From positions 1 to 64,000 of the forward strand of contig DASWHR010000130.1 of NCBI GenBank assembly GCA_036398095.1: a stretch of DNA of 64,000 nucleotides, read 5' to 3'. The translations under genes were made by a program, and so were the position numbers. Origin of the DNA: DASWHR01 sp036398095 (GTDB lineage Bacteria; Actinomycetota; AC-67). Below the pieces are notes generated by a model. That model did not search any database. It saw only the letters and a program-made list of their open reading frames with translations, and was not told where the DNA came from. Numbering within the stretch: position 1 is the first letter of the stretch; every line of letters starts with the position of its first letter. Shown here piece by piece: positions 36,078 to 45,903 of this stretch.

Positions 36078-37982
36078 TCATACGGCCGCCTTCCGGTAGC
36101 CGGCGTCGACGGTGAGGTCGGCTTGCCCGGCGGCGAGCACGACCGGTGCGGTCTCGCCCGTCGACGGCTCGACGTCCGAGTCGATCGCGGGATCGCCCCC
36201 GGCGTGCGGTGGAGTGTAGGACCAGCCCGGATCGGGCGGCAGCGAGAAGAGCAGCGTATAGGTGCCGGCCGCCAGATCGGTGAACTCGTAGAGGCCTTCC
36301 TGGTCTGTCGTGGTGGTGGCGAGGGCCGCGCCGGTCTCGTCGCGCAACGTAACGGTGATGCCGGCCAGGCCCGGTTCGCCTTCGTCCTGAACGCCGTCGC
36401 CGTCGAGGTCGTGCCAGGCGAAGTCGCCGATCGCGCCGGTGGGGGCTGCCGTGGAAACAAGTCCGGCATCGACAGTCACGTTCGCTTCGAGACCAACGGC
36501 AACGATCGGGCTTTCGCCGGTGAGCGGATCCGCGTCTGAGTCGACGGTGTCGTCGCCGCCCGCGTCGGGCGTGCTGAACTCGACTCCGCCCGGCAGGACG
36601 AACCGGATTCGATAGTCGCCGGGCAGCAGGCCGTCGAACAGGTAGAGGCCGTCGAGGTCGGTGAGCTCTTCGTCGATCATCGCCCCGGCGTCGTCGAGCA
36701 GCACAACGTGGACGTCGGCCACACCCGCCTCGCCGGGATCCTGGATGCCGTCCTGGTTCGCATCCAGCCACACGAGGTCACCGAGCGAACCGGGCGGGCC
36801 CGGATCGAGCAGCCCGGCGTCGATGCTTCGCTCGATCTGCCCGGCGGCGAGCGTGATGGGGTCCGTCGTGCCCGACGCCGGATCCACGTCGGAGTCCAAG
36901 GTTTCATCGCTGCCGGCCCCGCGGATCGTGAACCTCCAGTCGGGGGTCGGCAGCGCGAACCGCAGCGAATAAGCTCCGTCCGGAAGACCGTGGAACTCAT
37001 ACAGACCTGCGTCGTCGGTCGCGGTGGCGGCGATGGGATCGCCGTTGAAGTCGCGCAGCGTTACCGCAACTCCGGCAACTCCCGGCTCGCTTTCATCCTG
37101 CAGTCCGTCGCCGTTTCGATCGCTCCAGACGAAGTCGCCGATCGCCGCCCCGTCGGCAACGCGCGCGAACCCGGCATCGATGCTGAAGTTGGGTCGCCCG
37201 CTGCCGCGGAGTGTGACCGGACCGGTCTGCCCGGTCGCCGGATCCACGTCGGAGTCGAGCGCATCGTCGCCGGCATCGGGAATCGTGTAGTCCCACCCGG
37301 CCCCGGGCAGCGAGAAGCGCACCGCGTAGGTGCCGCCACGCAGACCGCTGAACACGTAGAAGCCGGTCGGGTCGGTGGCGGCCGTGGCCATGGTGGTGCC
37401 CGTCGCGTCCAGAAGGGTCACCGCGACGCCACCGATGCCCAGCTCGCCCTCCCCCTGCAGCCCGTCGCCGTCGACATCGTGCCAGGCAAAGTCGCCGATC
37501 ACACCGTTGGCCGGACCCCCCGGGGTTTCGTCGACGTCGCGGACGTACCCGGCGTCGATGTTGCTGTAGACGTTTCCGGCAACGACTTCGATCGGACGGG
37601 TTTGGCCGCTGGCCGGATCGACGTCCGAATCGATGGCGTCGTCGTCTCCGGCATCGAGAATCGTGAACCGCCATCCCACACCGTCGGGTGGCAGCGAGAA
37701 CCGCAATGAATACACTCCGTCGCGAAGATTGCCCTGCAGCGTCCAGGTACCATCCTCGTTCGTCACGGTGACCGCCACCGTCCAGCCCCCGTTGAGCAGT
37801 TCGACGCGGACGGCGGCGATGCCCAGTTCCCCGTCGCTCTGCAGTCCGTTGCCGTCGACGTCATGCCATGCAAGGCCGCTTCCAACAGTGTCGCTCCCGG
37901 GCACCCCGACACAGGCCGCCAGCGCGAACACCAGCGACAGAGCGAGGCCCGTCAACCGGACCGTCTTCGCTTTGGGGGTCAT
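36078..37982 (-). CDS. SdrD-B repeat surface lipoprotein
   Basis: About 634 residues. A type II signal peptide (VRLTGLALSLVFALAACVG, lipobox with Cys near residue 24) is followed by five tandem SdrD-B-like domains of about 115-120 residues. Each opens with a calcium-binding-like motif: AWHDVDGNGLQSDGELGI, GDFAWHDVDGDGLQGEGELG, GDFVWSDRNGDGLQDESEPG, GDLVWLDANQDGIQDPGEAG and GDFAWHDLDGDGVQDEGEPG. These are prealbumin-like stalk domains, so the protein is probably a cell-surface stalk or adhesin without a recognisable head. The ATG at 37982 yields the lipoprotein signal; an upstream start does not. Confidence 0.88.
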   Translation of the reverse strand: MTPKAKTVRLTGLALSLVFALAACVGVPGSDTVGSGLAWHDVDGNGLQSDGELGIAAVRVELLNGGWTVAVTVTNEDGTWTLQGNLRDGVYSLRFSLPPDGVGWRFTILDAGDDDAIDSDVDPASGQTRPIEVVAGNVYSNIDAGYVRDVDETPGGPANGVIGDFAWHDVDGDGLQGEGELGIGGVAVTLLDATGTTMATAATDPTGFYVFSGLRGGTYAVRFSLPGAGWDYTIPDAGDDALDSDVDPATGQTGPVTLRGSGRPNFSIDAGFARVADGAAIGDFVWSDRNGDGLQDESEPGVAGVAVTLRDFNGDPIAATATDDAGLYEFHGLPDGAYSLRFALPTPDWRFTIRGAGSDETLDSDVDPASGTTDPITLAAGQIERSIDAGLLDPGPPGSLGDLVWLDANQDGIQDPGEAGVADVHVVLLDDAGAMIDEELTDLDGLYLFDGLLPGDYRIRFVLPGGVEFSTPDAGGDDTVDSDADPLTGESPIVAVGLEANVTVDAGLVSTAAPTGAIGDFAWHDLDGDGVQDEGEPGLAGITVTLRDETGAALATTTTDQEGLYEFTDLAAGTYTLLFSLPPDPGWSYTPPHAGGDPAIDSDVEPSTGETAPVVLAAGQADLTVDAGYRKAAV

Positions 37983-38049
37983 GGGCCTGTCCTTCGAGGC
38001 GGTGGTGCTCGATATCCCCGCGACCGTGTCATTTGACCCCTCCACGAAC

Positions 38050-39063
38050 TCACTTGGTCCCGTGGATCACGACGTGGGTGGGCGTGACGTCGATCGAGCC
38101 GACATCGCGGAACCCGGCGCCTTCGAGCAGTTCGACGAACCTGCTCGTCGGCAGGAGCTGGCATCCGATGTGCGCTTCGAACGCCTGGACGCCGCACATC
38201 AGCCGTCCCGGAACGGTGCGCAAATCCTGCTCGCGCTCGGGGAAAGGAAACTCCGATACGAGGAAGGTGCCTCCATCGTCCAGCGCGCGATGCACGCGCT
38301 GAACGGCGCGTTCGATGTCGCGAGCCTCGTGGAGGCTGATGTTGATGATCGCGAGGTCGTTGCCGCCGTCGATCTCGAGATCCTCCAAGAAGCTCTGCAC
38401 GAAGGTGAACTGCTCGCCGACGCCTCGCTCCTTCATCTCTCGCTCAGCAGTCGCGAGGCTGTATCGGTCGCAATCGACCGCCGTCACCTGCGTCTTCGGG
38501 TATGCGGCCACCACCTTCGCCGGTCCGCGGCACACACCGCAGGCCAGATCTAGCAACCGCGCGCCCCGTTCCAGCGACGCCTGAACCGTCGGCAGCTTCG
38601 GAACGACCGTGCCGAGCATCCGGCGGTAGTAGGTCTGGCCGTTCTCGCCCACGGCGTCGATCCACTCGGGATCGAAATCGCTCCACCACTCGCGCTCCCC
38701 GGTACGCGCAAGGGTGCGCAGATCGAGGAACGTCTCGCGCAGCGCAACCAGCGTCTGCACCGCTCCGGCGGCGTACGCGGGCGCCTCGGGGTCGAGCAGC
38801 AGCGTCCCCATGTGCTCGGCCAGCCGGTAACGGCCGTCGTCCTGGTCGAGGATCTCGCCCGCGTAGGCCGCGCGCAGCACGACCATGGTGTAGAGCGGGT
38901 CCAGCTCGAGCGTCTTCGCGACCTCGTCGGCCGTCACGCCGTCCGCCCGTTGGGCCAGGTGCTCGAAGATCCCCAGCCGCAACCCGAGGTCGACCGCCCA
39001 CGTGGTCGCGACCCCCGACAATGGTCCCAGAATCTTGCCCGCCTGTTCCGCGATTTCAGCCAT
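38050..39063 (-). CDS. class I SAM-dependent O-methyltransferase-like protein
   Basis: About 337 residues. The N-terminal winged-helix dimerisation domain (ATTWAVDLGLRLGIFEHLAQ, then DEVAKTLELDPLYTMVVLRA) is followed by a Rossmann SAM domain with motif I ARLLDLACGVCRGPAKVVAA, acidic VTAVDCD and post-motif SEFPFPE. This is the architecture of plant-type/polyketide O-methyltransferases. The motif I glycine pattern is degenerate (LACGVCRG). The ATG at 39063 with GGAGGGG upstream is used. Substrate unknown. Confidence 0.83.
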   Translation of the reverse strand: MAEIAEQAGKILGPLSGVATTWAVDLGLRLGIFEHLAQRADGVTADEVAKTLELDPLYTMVVLRAAYAGEILDQDDGRYRLAEHMGTLLLDPEAPAYAAGAVQTLVALRETFLDLRTLARTGEREWWSDFDPEWIDAVGENGQTYYRRMLGTVVPKLPTVQASLERGARLLDLACGVCRGPAKVVAAYPKTQVTAVDCDRYSLATAEREMKERGVGEQFTFVQSFLEDLEIDGGNDLAIINISLHEARDIERAVQRVHRALDDGGTFLVSEFPFPEREQDLRTVPGRLMCGVQAFEAHIGCQLLPTSRFVELLEGAGFRDVGSIDVTPTHVVIHGTK

Positions 39064-39139
39064 CCTGCCCGCCCCTCCTCCATCGAGCCGCCGGATGCGG
39101 CCCCTCACCGAAGGAGGCGCGAGGGAGTGCCGCGCGATG

Positions 39140-42100
39140 CTAGGCGCGCGCTTCGACCCGCCACGCGACCGGATGCTCGGGCGCGTACGAGCAGAAGGCG
39201 CCGGTGCGGATCGAGACCCGAAGGTGCCGTCCCAGCTCGGGATGCTCCCGCGAGATGCGGTCGATGGCGGAGCGGATTCGCCAGGTCACAGCTTTGCGGG
39301 CTCGCTCGGGGGCGGCGGGCGGCCGGCGAGGCCGTCCCCCCAGACCGACTGCGGCCGAGAGCTCCGCGGTGAGGAACTCCGCCTCCCCGCGGGCGCGCGC
39401 GGCCCGCTCGAAGTCGTTGTCCGCCGCGGCCTCGTCGATCTCCTCCTGCAGCTCTTGCAGGCGCGCACGATAGGCGCCACGCGCCTGCGAATCGACCAGC
39501 TCTCCGTCCTCGCCACTCGCTTGCACGTCGACGGCACCCATCAGATCCACGACGTGCGTCTCGCGTCCCGGTTGCGCGAGCAACGCGGCGATGTCGTGCA
39601 GGCCCTTGACATCTCGCAAGCGAATGGTGTGACCGGCGAAGGTTAACGTCCAAAACTCGCCTTCCCGCAGGAAAGCCCCGCCCGCGTTCGCCGGCCCTCC
39701 AACCTCGCCCGCGACACCCGACCCCGCGTTCGCGATCTCGGAGAGCAGTCCCGGCATGCCGAGGCGTCGCGCTTCCGCCTCTGCGTCGCCCAGCAGCAAC
39801 GCAGCGCGCTCGGCGTCTCCCGGGCCGCCGCGCGCAAGCAGCGCACTCGCGAGCTCGCGGCGGTTACGCGCCGCGAACGCGCGTGCGCCCGCGCGGACGT
39901 GCAGCCCAAGCGCCCGATCGAGATGCTCCACCGACGAGCCGGCATCGCCGAGCACGCCATCGAGCAGGCCGATCAGCCGCTCGATCGATCCCTTGCACGC
40001 CAGCCCCCGGTCGATCACGACCCAACGATCCGCGTAGGCATCGAGCAGGCGGCGCAGGTGCCCGGCGATTTCGCTTTGACCGGTAATCACCGCCGCGTCG
40101 GCCGCGTGGGCGAGCGTGACGAGGAACACCGCGTCGCGCGGCACGCCGGCGAAACCGTCTCCGGCCGCGCGTTCCAGGTTCACGCGGGCATCGTCGAGAC
40201 GGCCGGCGCGCGCCTCGGCGAACGCGAGCAGCGCCCGCCAGGCCGGGATCTCCGGATGCGCGTCGCTCCCCGCCCGCGCAAGCTCCACCGCCTCGCCGAT
40301 CCGCGCCGGGTCGGCCTGCTCGGCCAGAACCATCACCCTTTGAACGCCGTAGATCGATCGAGCTCCGGGGTCCTGGATCCGTTCCCCCATCGCGAGTGCC
40401 TCATCGGCGAGCGACCCGGCGTCGCCGAACCGGCCTTCGAGCAGTGCCTCCATCGCACGCCAGACCAATCCGTCGCGCGCGTGGGTCGGCTGTCGGAGCC
40501 TGCCGGCGAGCCCGGCGTGGCGGCGAATCTCGCCGCGCGCCGCGCTCAGGTCGCCCGCCTCGACCAGGTCGACGACCCGCCAGGCGCGCGCACGCACCTC
40601 GAGATCGAGGTCGTTCATGCGGCCGGCAATCGCGGCCACTTCATCGGCGAGGGCCATCCGGCCGTGAAGGTCGTCTGGTCCCCATAGGACGCGCCGGGCG
40701 ATGAGCGCATCGGCCAAGGCGGGGTCGTCGTGCGCGGCGCGTGCGATCTCGATCGCTTCGCCGCCGACCGCGTCCCGCTCGGCATCCGAGACCGTGTAGT
40801 ACTGCGCCTGCGCCAGTCGCGCGAGCACGCGGGCGCGCAACGGCGCCGCGCCCGCCTCACCCAGCGCATCGCGGGCATCCTTGAGCAGATCGACGAGTTC
40901 CGGGTCGTCGCCCCACACCGGTGAAGCCGTGCCGAGCCCCAACGCGGCCGCGACAAGACGCGTGGCGTCGCCGCCGGCACGGGCCAGATCGGCCGCGGCG
41001 AGGAACGCCTCTCGCGCCGCCTCGGTTTCGCCCGCACGCACGCGCGCGCGCCCGAGCGAGGACTGCACGTCGCATCGCTCATCGGGACCGACCTCCGCCG
41101 GCTCGAGGTCGACCACGCCCAGCGCCCGCTCGAAGTGCCGGGTCGCTTCCTCCCACGCCGGCGTCGCCATCGCCCGCTCGCCGGCACGTCGCGCATACTC
41201 GAACGCTCGCCGCGCACCGCCCAGTGGCGCGGCACGCACATAGTGCACGGCAATCGCCGAAAGGTGCTCCGCCGCGGCGCCGTAGAGCTCTTCGAGCACC
41301 TCGCCGGTGCGGCCGTGCAGCGATGCCCGCCGCTCGGCCGGCGTCGCCTGGTAGAGCACATCCCGGATCAGCGAATGAGCGAAGGCGTAGTGCCCGGGCG
41401 TCTCGGGCGTCTCGATGACGAGCCTGGCGACGATGCCATGATCGAGCGCGCCCAGCGCATCGTGGCGGTCGATGCCCGCCACGCGCGCGACCGATTCGAG
41501 CGTGAACTTCTCGCCCTCCACCGCAGCAACCTCGAGGATCTCCTGCGCTTCGGGTGGCAGCATGCCGAGCCGGCGCGCGATGACTTCCCGCACGTTCGCC
41601 GGAGTCGCGCCGATCGCCGGCGGCCCTGAGTCGAGCGTCTCGATCGAACCCTCAGTTCGAGCAAGCCGCACGAGCTCGCGCACAAACAGCGGATTTCCGC
41701 CGGTCCGCCTGAGAGTGGCGTCGACCACAGCCGGATCCGGCTCGGCACCCGTGGTGACGGCGATGAAGCGGGCCACCTCGGAGCGCGCCAGGCCCGACAG
41801 CGGAAGCCGCATTGCCATCCGGTCGAGATCCGTCAGCGCCGCGGCCGCCGGGTGCTGGCGATCCGCTTCGAGATCGCGGAACGTGCCCACGACCAGCAAC
41901 CGGCTGCCGTGCAACTCGCCGGCTACAAACCGAAGCGCGAGCAGCGACGACGCGTCGGCCCAATGAAGATCGTCGAGCACGACCAGGATCGGCTGTCGCT
42001 CGGCGCCGCGAAGAAGCGCGTCGGCGAGCGCATCGAACAGGCGGAAGCGAACTCGCTCGGCTTCGTCTGGCTCGGGCGGCGCTGAGACATCGCCCACATG

Positions 42101-42445
42101 CTCGGGCAGGAGAGGAGCCAGATCCAACGCTCGCAGACCCGTCTGGTCAAGCGAATCGACGCCGTTCTCGCGCATCCAGGCCTTGAGTACCTGCGACCAG
42201 GGCCAGTAGGCGGGTGCGCCTCCGCCTTCCCAGCACGTTCCCCACAGCACGAGAGCGCCACGGGCGCGTGCACGCACGGCCAGCTCGCCGGCGAGCCGCG
42301 TCTTGCCTATGCCGGGGTCGCCGGTGACCAGCACCAGGCTGCCCCGCTTCGCTTCGGCGGCATCGAGCGCTGCGTCGAGATCCGCGAGCGCATGTGAACG
42401 GCCGACGAAGACGCCCGCGGAATCCCGGCCCCGCTGCTCGATCAC
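39140..42445 (-). CDS. large AAA/TPR signal-transduction ATPase regulator
   Basis: About 1101 residues. The N-terminal AAA module (FVGRSHALADLDAALDAAEA) has Walker A VTGDPGIGKTRLA and Walker B LVVLDDLHWAD, followed by a helical lid and a long TPR region. The C-terminus (WTLTFAGHTIRLRDVKGLHD, then RKAVTWRIRSAIDRISREHP) is a winged-helix-like element seen in actinobacterial LuxR/AAA regulators, but no classic LuxR HTH is present. A GTG at 42445 with GAGG upstream is chosen; the frame extends to 42856 but would then overlap the divergent gene. Likely a transcription regulator with unknown input. Confidence 0.83.
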   Translation of the reverse strand: MIEQRGRDSAGVFVGRSHALADLDAALDAAEAKRGSLVLVTGDPGIGKTRLAGELAVRARARGALVLWGTCWEGGGAPAYWPWSQVLKAWMRENGVDSLDQTGLRALDLAPLLPEHVGDVSAPPEPDEAERVRFRLFDALADALLRGAERQPILVVLDDLHWADASSLLALRFVAGELHGSRLLVVGTFRDLEADRQHPAAAALTDLDRMAMRLPLSGLARSEVARFIAVTTGAEPDPAVVDATLRRTGGNPLFVRELVRLARTEGSIETLDSGPPAIGATPANVREVIARRLGMLPPEAQEILEVAAVEGEKFTLESVARVAGIDRHDALGALDHGIVARLVIETPETPGHYAFAHSLIRDVLYQATPAERRASLHGRTGEVLEELYGAAAEHLSAIAVHYVRAAPLGGARRAFEYARRAGERAMATPAWEEATRHFERALGVVDLEPAEVGPDERCDVQSSLGRARVRAGETEAAREAFLAAADLARAGGDATRLVAAALGLGTASPVWGDDPELVDLLKDARDALGEAGAAPLRARVLARLAQAQYYTVSDAERDAVGGEAIEIARAAHDDPALADALIARRVLWGPDDLHGRMALADEVAAIAGRMNDLDLEVRARAWRVVDLVEAGDLSAARGEIRRHAGLAGRLRQPTHARDGLVWRAMEALLEGRFGDAGSLADEALAMGERIQDPGARSIYGVQRVMVLAEQADPARIGEAVELARAGSDAHPEIPAWRALLAFAEARAGRLDDARVNLERAAGDGFAGVPRDAVFLVTLAHAADAAVITGQSEIAGHLRRLLDAYADRWVVIDRGLACKGSIERLIGLLDGVLGDAGSSVEHLDRALGLHVRAGARAFAARNRRELASALLARGGPGDAERAALLLGDAEAEARRLGMPGLLSEIANAGSGVAGEVGGPANAGGAFLREGEFWTLTFAGHTIRLRDVKGLHDIAALLAQPGRETHVVDLMGAVDVQASGEDGELVDSQARGAYRARLQELQEEIDEAAADNDFERAARARGEAEFLTAELSAAVGLGGRPRRPPAAPERARKAVTWRIRSAIDRISREHPELGRHLRVSIRTGAFCSYAPEHPVAWRVEARA

Positions 42446-42587
42446 TTGCTTCGCCTCGGCCGGCGCCCACGTCCAAGCACCATTCGAACAGGATAGTGCG
42501 TGCGACGGGCACCGAGCCCCGAATGGGAGGGATCGGGCCGGTTCCCGTCGAACTGTGCGGGTGACGTCGGAGACCAGGGAGAGAGCA

Positions 42588-43706
42588 ATGACTCGTAGAC
42601 AGGCTGTGGTCCGGAAAGCGCTTGTGCTCTGCAGCATTCTGGCGGTGGTGGGCACCGGCGTTATCGGGTCCGCCGAAACCGCGACCGAAACGCTGGTCCG
42701 CGTCCGCCAGAAGTTCTTCGGAGTCGAGAACGTGAACGCGGACACGGGTGCCGTGCGAGCGGATCGCGTGATCCTGAGTTGGGTACACAACGCGAGCTTC
42801 GCCGGTTCGTTCAACGGGCATGTGATCCTGTTCGACGCCTTCTTCCCGTCCCACAACCCCGGCTACATCCCGACCGATCCCTACGAGCTGGGCGAACTCA
42901 AGCCTGAGTTTCTCTTCCTCGGCCACGGCCACTTCGACCACGCCGAGGACGGTCCCCACGTTCTCAAACGCTCCGGCGTGACGACCCTGGTAGGCACCCC
43001 GCAGCATTGCGATCAGATGCGCGACGCAATGCCGGGCGTATCGCTGGACTGCGTCGATGCCGTTGCGCGCGACGCGCAGATGGGAGACCCGCGCGACTTG
43101 GACCTGATCCCCGGCGTCGAAATCACCGCGATCAAACATCCCCACTCGGCGGCGGAAGCGCCCGACTTTAGCGACCCCAACGGTCCCTATGTCCCAACGA
43201 TTCCGTTCCCGCCGGCGTATGAGGCGCGACTGTCCAATCCCCCGCTCCCGCAGGACGCGCCGCAAGACGACGGAACGCTCACGCCAAGCGGAGCCGAAGG
43301 AGGCAGCGTCCTGTATCAGTTCCGGATCGACGACTTCGCGCTGACCTTCCACGACACGACCGGACCGGTGAAAGAAGGCGACGCGACCTGGGACGCGATG
43401 CGCGCGCTTCCGGCCACCGACGTTCAGATCGGCGCCGTCGTGAACTTCGGCCAACTCACCAACGGGATGCGCGACGTTCGCACCTTGGTTCGCGCGCTCC
43501 GGCCGAAGATCTTCGTGCCCAACCACCACGACGACTGGGATCCGGCGCTGGGAAGTCGCGGCGATCGATACGAAGGCCCCGTGACCGAGGAGCTAAACAA
43601 GATCCCGGCGAGCGAGCGCCCCACAATTCAGTGGATCGTCGATCCCCAGGACTATCTGCGACCCGATCTGTTCACCTACGATCCCGCATCGCTCGACTGG
43701 ATCTGA
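42588..43706 (+). CDS. secreted metallo-beta-lactamase-fold hydrolase
   Basis: A 372-residue protein with a signal-type N-terminus (RKALVLCSILAVVGTGVIGS). The metal-binding motif HxHxDH is present in EFLFLGHGHFDHAEDGP, with a further His in EITAIKHPHSAA, Asp in LTFHDTTGP and His in IFVPNHHDDWD. This is the UlaG-like branch of MBL-fold enzymes, possibly acting on a lactone or phosphodiester outside the cell. CAGGGAGAGAG precedes the ATG at 42588. Divergent from the AAA regulator, a possible target of it. Confidence 0.86.
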   Translation: MTRRQAVVRKALVLCSILAVVGTGVIGSAETATETLVRVRQKFFGVENVNADTGAVRADRVILSWVHNASFAGSFNGHVILFDAFFPSHNPGYIPTDPYELGELKPEFLFLGHGHFDHAEDGPHVLKRSGVTTLVGTPQHCDQMRDAMPGVSLDCVDAVARDAQMGDPRDLDLIPGVEITAIKHPHSAAEAPDFSDPNGPYVPTIPFPPAYEARLSNPPLPQDAPQDDGTLTPSGAEGGSVLYQFRIDDFALTFHDTTGPVKEGDATWDAMRALPATDVQIGAVVNFGQLTNGMRDVRTLVRALRPKIFVPNHHDDWDPALGSRGDRYEGPVTEELNKIPASERPTIQWIVDPQDYLRPDLFTYDPASLDWI

Positions 43707-43889
43707 CCTGGAGCGGTCTCTGGAGGACTGTCAGGATCGTAGTCGCCACTTCCAGACATGATCGTGTTCGAAAGGCCGGATTGTCCCGATAAGACGCCGC
43801 ATTGCGCCAGAGGAAGATCCCCTCGCATCACGAAATAAGCAGGGTCAACATCCGCGCGGCCGCACGGCCGCACGATCCCAGGGGGGAAC

Positions 43890-44204
43890 ATGAAGCGCCT
43901 CATCATCGCATTTGCCGCGCTCGCGATTGCCGCGATCCCGGCCGCTGGTGTCGCAGACGACATCCAGAACCCGAATCAGTGCAAGGCGGAAGGCGACGGC
44001 GTGTTCATCGACGCCGAAGCAGACGAGCAGGACCGCGGCTCGGGTTGCATCAATGTCGGCGGCGTCCAGGTCCTCTACATCGGCGGAGAGCTCGAGCCGG
44101 AGAACGCCGACAACGCCGGTGAGCCGTGCGGCGCCATCGTCGTCCTCGACGAAGAGATCTCGCCGGAGGGTGACAAGGACTTCACCGACGAGACGTGCAA
44201 CTAA
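43890..44204 (+). CDS. small secreted acidic protein of unknown function
   Basis: A 104-residue exported protein: signal MKRLIIAFAALAIAAIPAAG ending VA. The mature part is strongly acidic with four cysteines (NQCKAEG, GCINVGG, PCGAIVV, ETCN), likely two disulfides. GGGGGGAA precedes the ATG. No family recognised. A strong terminator follows at 44220. Confidence 0.72.
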   Translation: MKRLIIAFAALAIAAIPAAGVADDIQNPNQCKAEGDGVFIDAEADEQDRGSGCINVGGVQVLYIGGELEPENADNAGEPCGAIVVLDEEISPEGDKDFTDETCN

Positions 44205-44219
44205 CAACCTTGTTTGTTG

Positions 44220-44243
44220 GAGGGCGGCCGGATGGCCGCCCTC
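44220..44243 (+). terminator. hairpin terminator
   Basis: Perfect 10-bp stem GAGGGCGGCC/GGCCGCCCTC with loop GGAT, followed by the pyrimidine run TCTCTT, 15 bases after the secreted-protein stop. Confidence 0.8.
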
Positions 44244-44303
44244 TCTCTTATCCGCGACATCACTGTAGCCGTGGAAATGTCGGCGCCGGTCCCGGCATGT
44301 CGC

Positions 44304-44699
44304 TCATGGCGACGCTTCGTCCTTCGCGCGGGTGAAAATCCACCCCCACCAGATGAGGACGGGCTGCAGCGGAAGGCGCGCGCGCGTCGCCCACCACTCG
44401 CCGGTGCCCGGCTCGGCGTCGAGCGCGTGCTGGATGTTCGCCGGGTAGACCGCGACCAGCAGGGCGACCGTCGCCCAGGCGCCCACCCGGCGGGTGCGGG
44501 GATGGGCCAGAGCCGCGGCGACCGCGAGTTCGGCGATGCCGCTCAAGAACACCGCCGCCGACGCGGACGGCACCCATCGCGGAACGATCTTGAGATAGGG
44601 CTCCGGCAGGATCACATGCGCGATGCCGGAGCCGCCCATCAGGGTGATCAACCCGGCAAGGGACACGCGTCGCGCGCGGCTCATGCGTTCAATCAGCAA
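44304..44699 (-). CDS. DoxX-family membrane protein
   Basis: A 131-residue membrane protein with about four predicted helices: VSLAGLITLMGGSGIAHVIL, SASAAVFLSGIAELAVAAAL, VGAWATVALLVAVYPANIQH and a final LQPVLIWWGWIF. The pattern G.AH..PE followed by SGIAELA and YPANIQHA is typical of DoxX-like proteins, which are linked to thiosulfate oxidation and thiol redox in some hosts. Role here unknown. Confidence 0.85.
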   Translation of the reverse strand: MLIERMSRARRVSLAGLITLMGGSGIAHVILPEPYLKIVPRWVPSASAAVFLSGIAELAVAAALAHPRTRRVGAWATVALLVAVYPANIQHALDAEPGTGEWWATRARLPLQPVLIWWGWIFTRAKDEASP

Positions 44700-44820
44700 T
44701 GAAGGATCATGATAACGAGTCCTGCGTGTGCGACGCGCGAGCGTCCTGCCTCACGTCGTACATTCCCATGGGCGCACGGTAGCAGCGGGGCGACCATTCA
44801 ACATTCGAATTTTTCGGCTG

Positions 44821-45774
44821 TCAGCGCGTATACCAGGATGAGGCCGACGGGTCGGTGTGCAGGAAGTCTAGGAGCATCTGGCCGACTTTCGCGGCGCCTT
44901 GATCGCTTGGGTGCGTGCCGTCGGTCTGGAAGTCGTCGCAGGCCCAGGTGAGGCCGTCGCCGGCGCGCGGCGTCAGGCCGTCGGCCCACAGGTACGGCCC
45001 CCACGCGAGCCACGGCGCCGCCCCGACCGGCAGCGTCCCGCCGATCTGCTCCTCGATCAACCACTTGACGGCGAAACCGCTCTGATACGCGAACGGCTCG
45101 GGGTTGAGTTGGGTCGATGCGTAGCCGGCGTAGATGCGGCTGCTCAAGTACGTCAGCCACAGATTGGGATAGCGGGCCTTCAGGATCGTGACGATCGTTC
45201 GCAGATTGGCCTGCAATCGCTCCGCGTCGGCCGGGAACATCTCGGTCGGCGAGCGGTTCGCCTGCTTGAGCCACACCGCCTGCACCTGCTGAGGCGTGAC
45301 GCCCGCGCCGGCCAGTTGTTGATCGACGTATGTCCAATACGGCGCCGTGAGGTCATCGATGTCCTCGGCCGGCCGGCCGCCCTGCGCGCCGTTGACGACG
45401 ACGACGCCGGGGTCGCGCAGCGGATCGTTCTTCGACAGCAAAACCAGCTTCGCGGATTCCTGACGCGTGTTGCTCATCCCGATCGTCAGCAGCACGATCT
45501 TGCCGGCCGGATCGGGCAGCCCGGCCGCGTTGCGCGGCGCCACCAATGCTCCGACCGAGGCGCCCACGGTTGCGTGGACGAACGGCGGCTCGTTCGCCCC
45601 CTCGGGGTACAGGCCTCCCTGCGCGCCGCTGTAGGTCGAGGCTCCGAGGTCGGGAATCGGGACGCGGCCCGTCGACGTTCCGCCACAGTTCGCGGCGCGC
45701 GCCGCATGCGGCACGACGATGGTCGCGGCAAGCGCCGCTCCGGCCAGCGCGACTCTGAGTCCGGGTCTCCGCAT
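44821..45774 (-). CDS. secreted SGNH-hydrolase-like protein
   Basis: About 317 residues with a signal peptide (LRVALAGAALAATIVVPHAA ending RAA). Candidate SGNH landmarks are a Ser in KIVLLTIGMSNTRQE, a Gly-Asn pair in VVVNGAQGGR and a C-terminal DGTHPSDQGA containing the Asp-x-x-His pair expected of the catalytic dyad. It may be an esterase of the GDSL/SGNH clan, although block I is atypical. The ATG at 45774 gives the signal peptide; Shine-Dalgarno is weak. Confidence 0.7.
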   Translation of the reverse strand: MRRPGLRVALAGAALAATIVVPHAARAANCGGTSTGRVPIPDLGASTYSGAQGGLYPEGANEPPFVHATVGASVGALVAPRNAAGLPDPAGKIVLLTIGMSNTRQESAKLVLLSKNDPLRDPGVVVVNGAQGGRPAEDIDDLTAPYWTYVDQQLAGAGVTPQQVQAVWLKQANRSPTEMFPADAERLQANLRTIVTILKARYPNLWLTYLSSRIYAGYASTQLNPEPFAYQSGFAVKWLIEEQIGGTLPVGAAPWLAWGPYLWADGLTPRAGDGLTWACDDFQTDGTHPSDQGAAKVGQMLLDFLHTDPSASSWYTR

Positions 45775-45903
45775 CACGGTTTGATCTTCGCCGCCCGATG
45801 ACGCTTCCCTGCTTCGACCAGGAACTCTTGCAGATTCGGGTGGGCGATTCGGCCGCCCGGCTTGCACAAGACGCCGTTCGCGCCGGGACCAAACGGATCG
45901 CCG

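Noticed and set aside
42446..42856. N-terminal extension of the AAA/TPR regulator
   Set aside because: It would overlap the signal-peptide region of the divergent MBL-fold gene, and its sequence shows no domain character.
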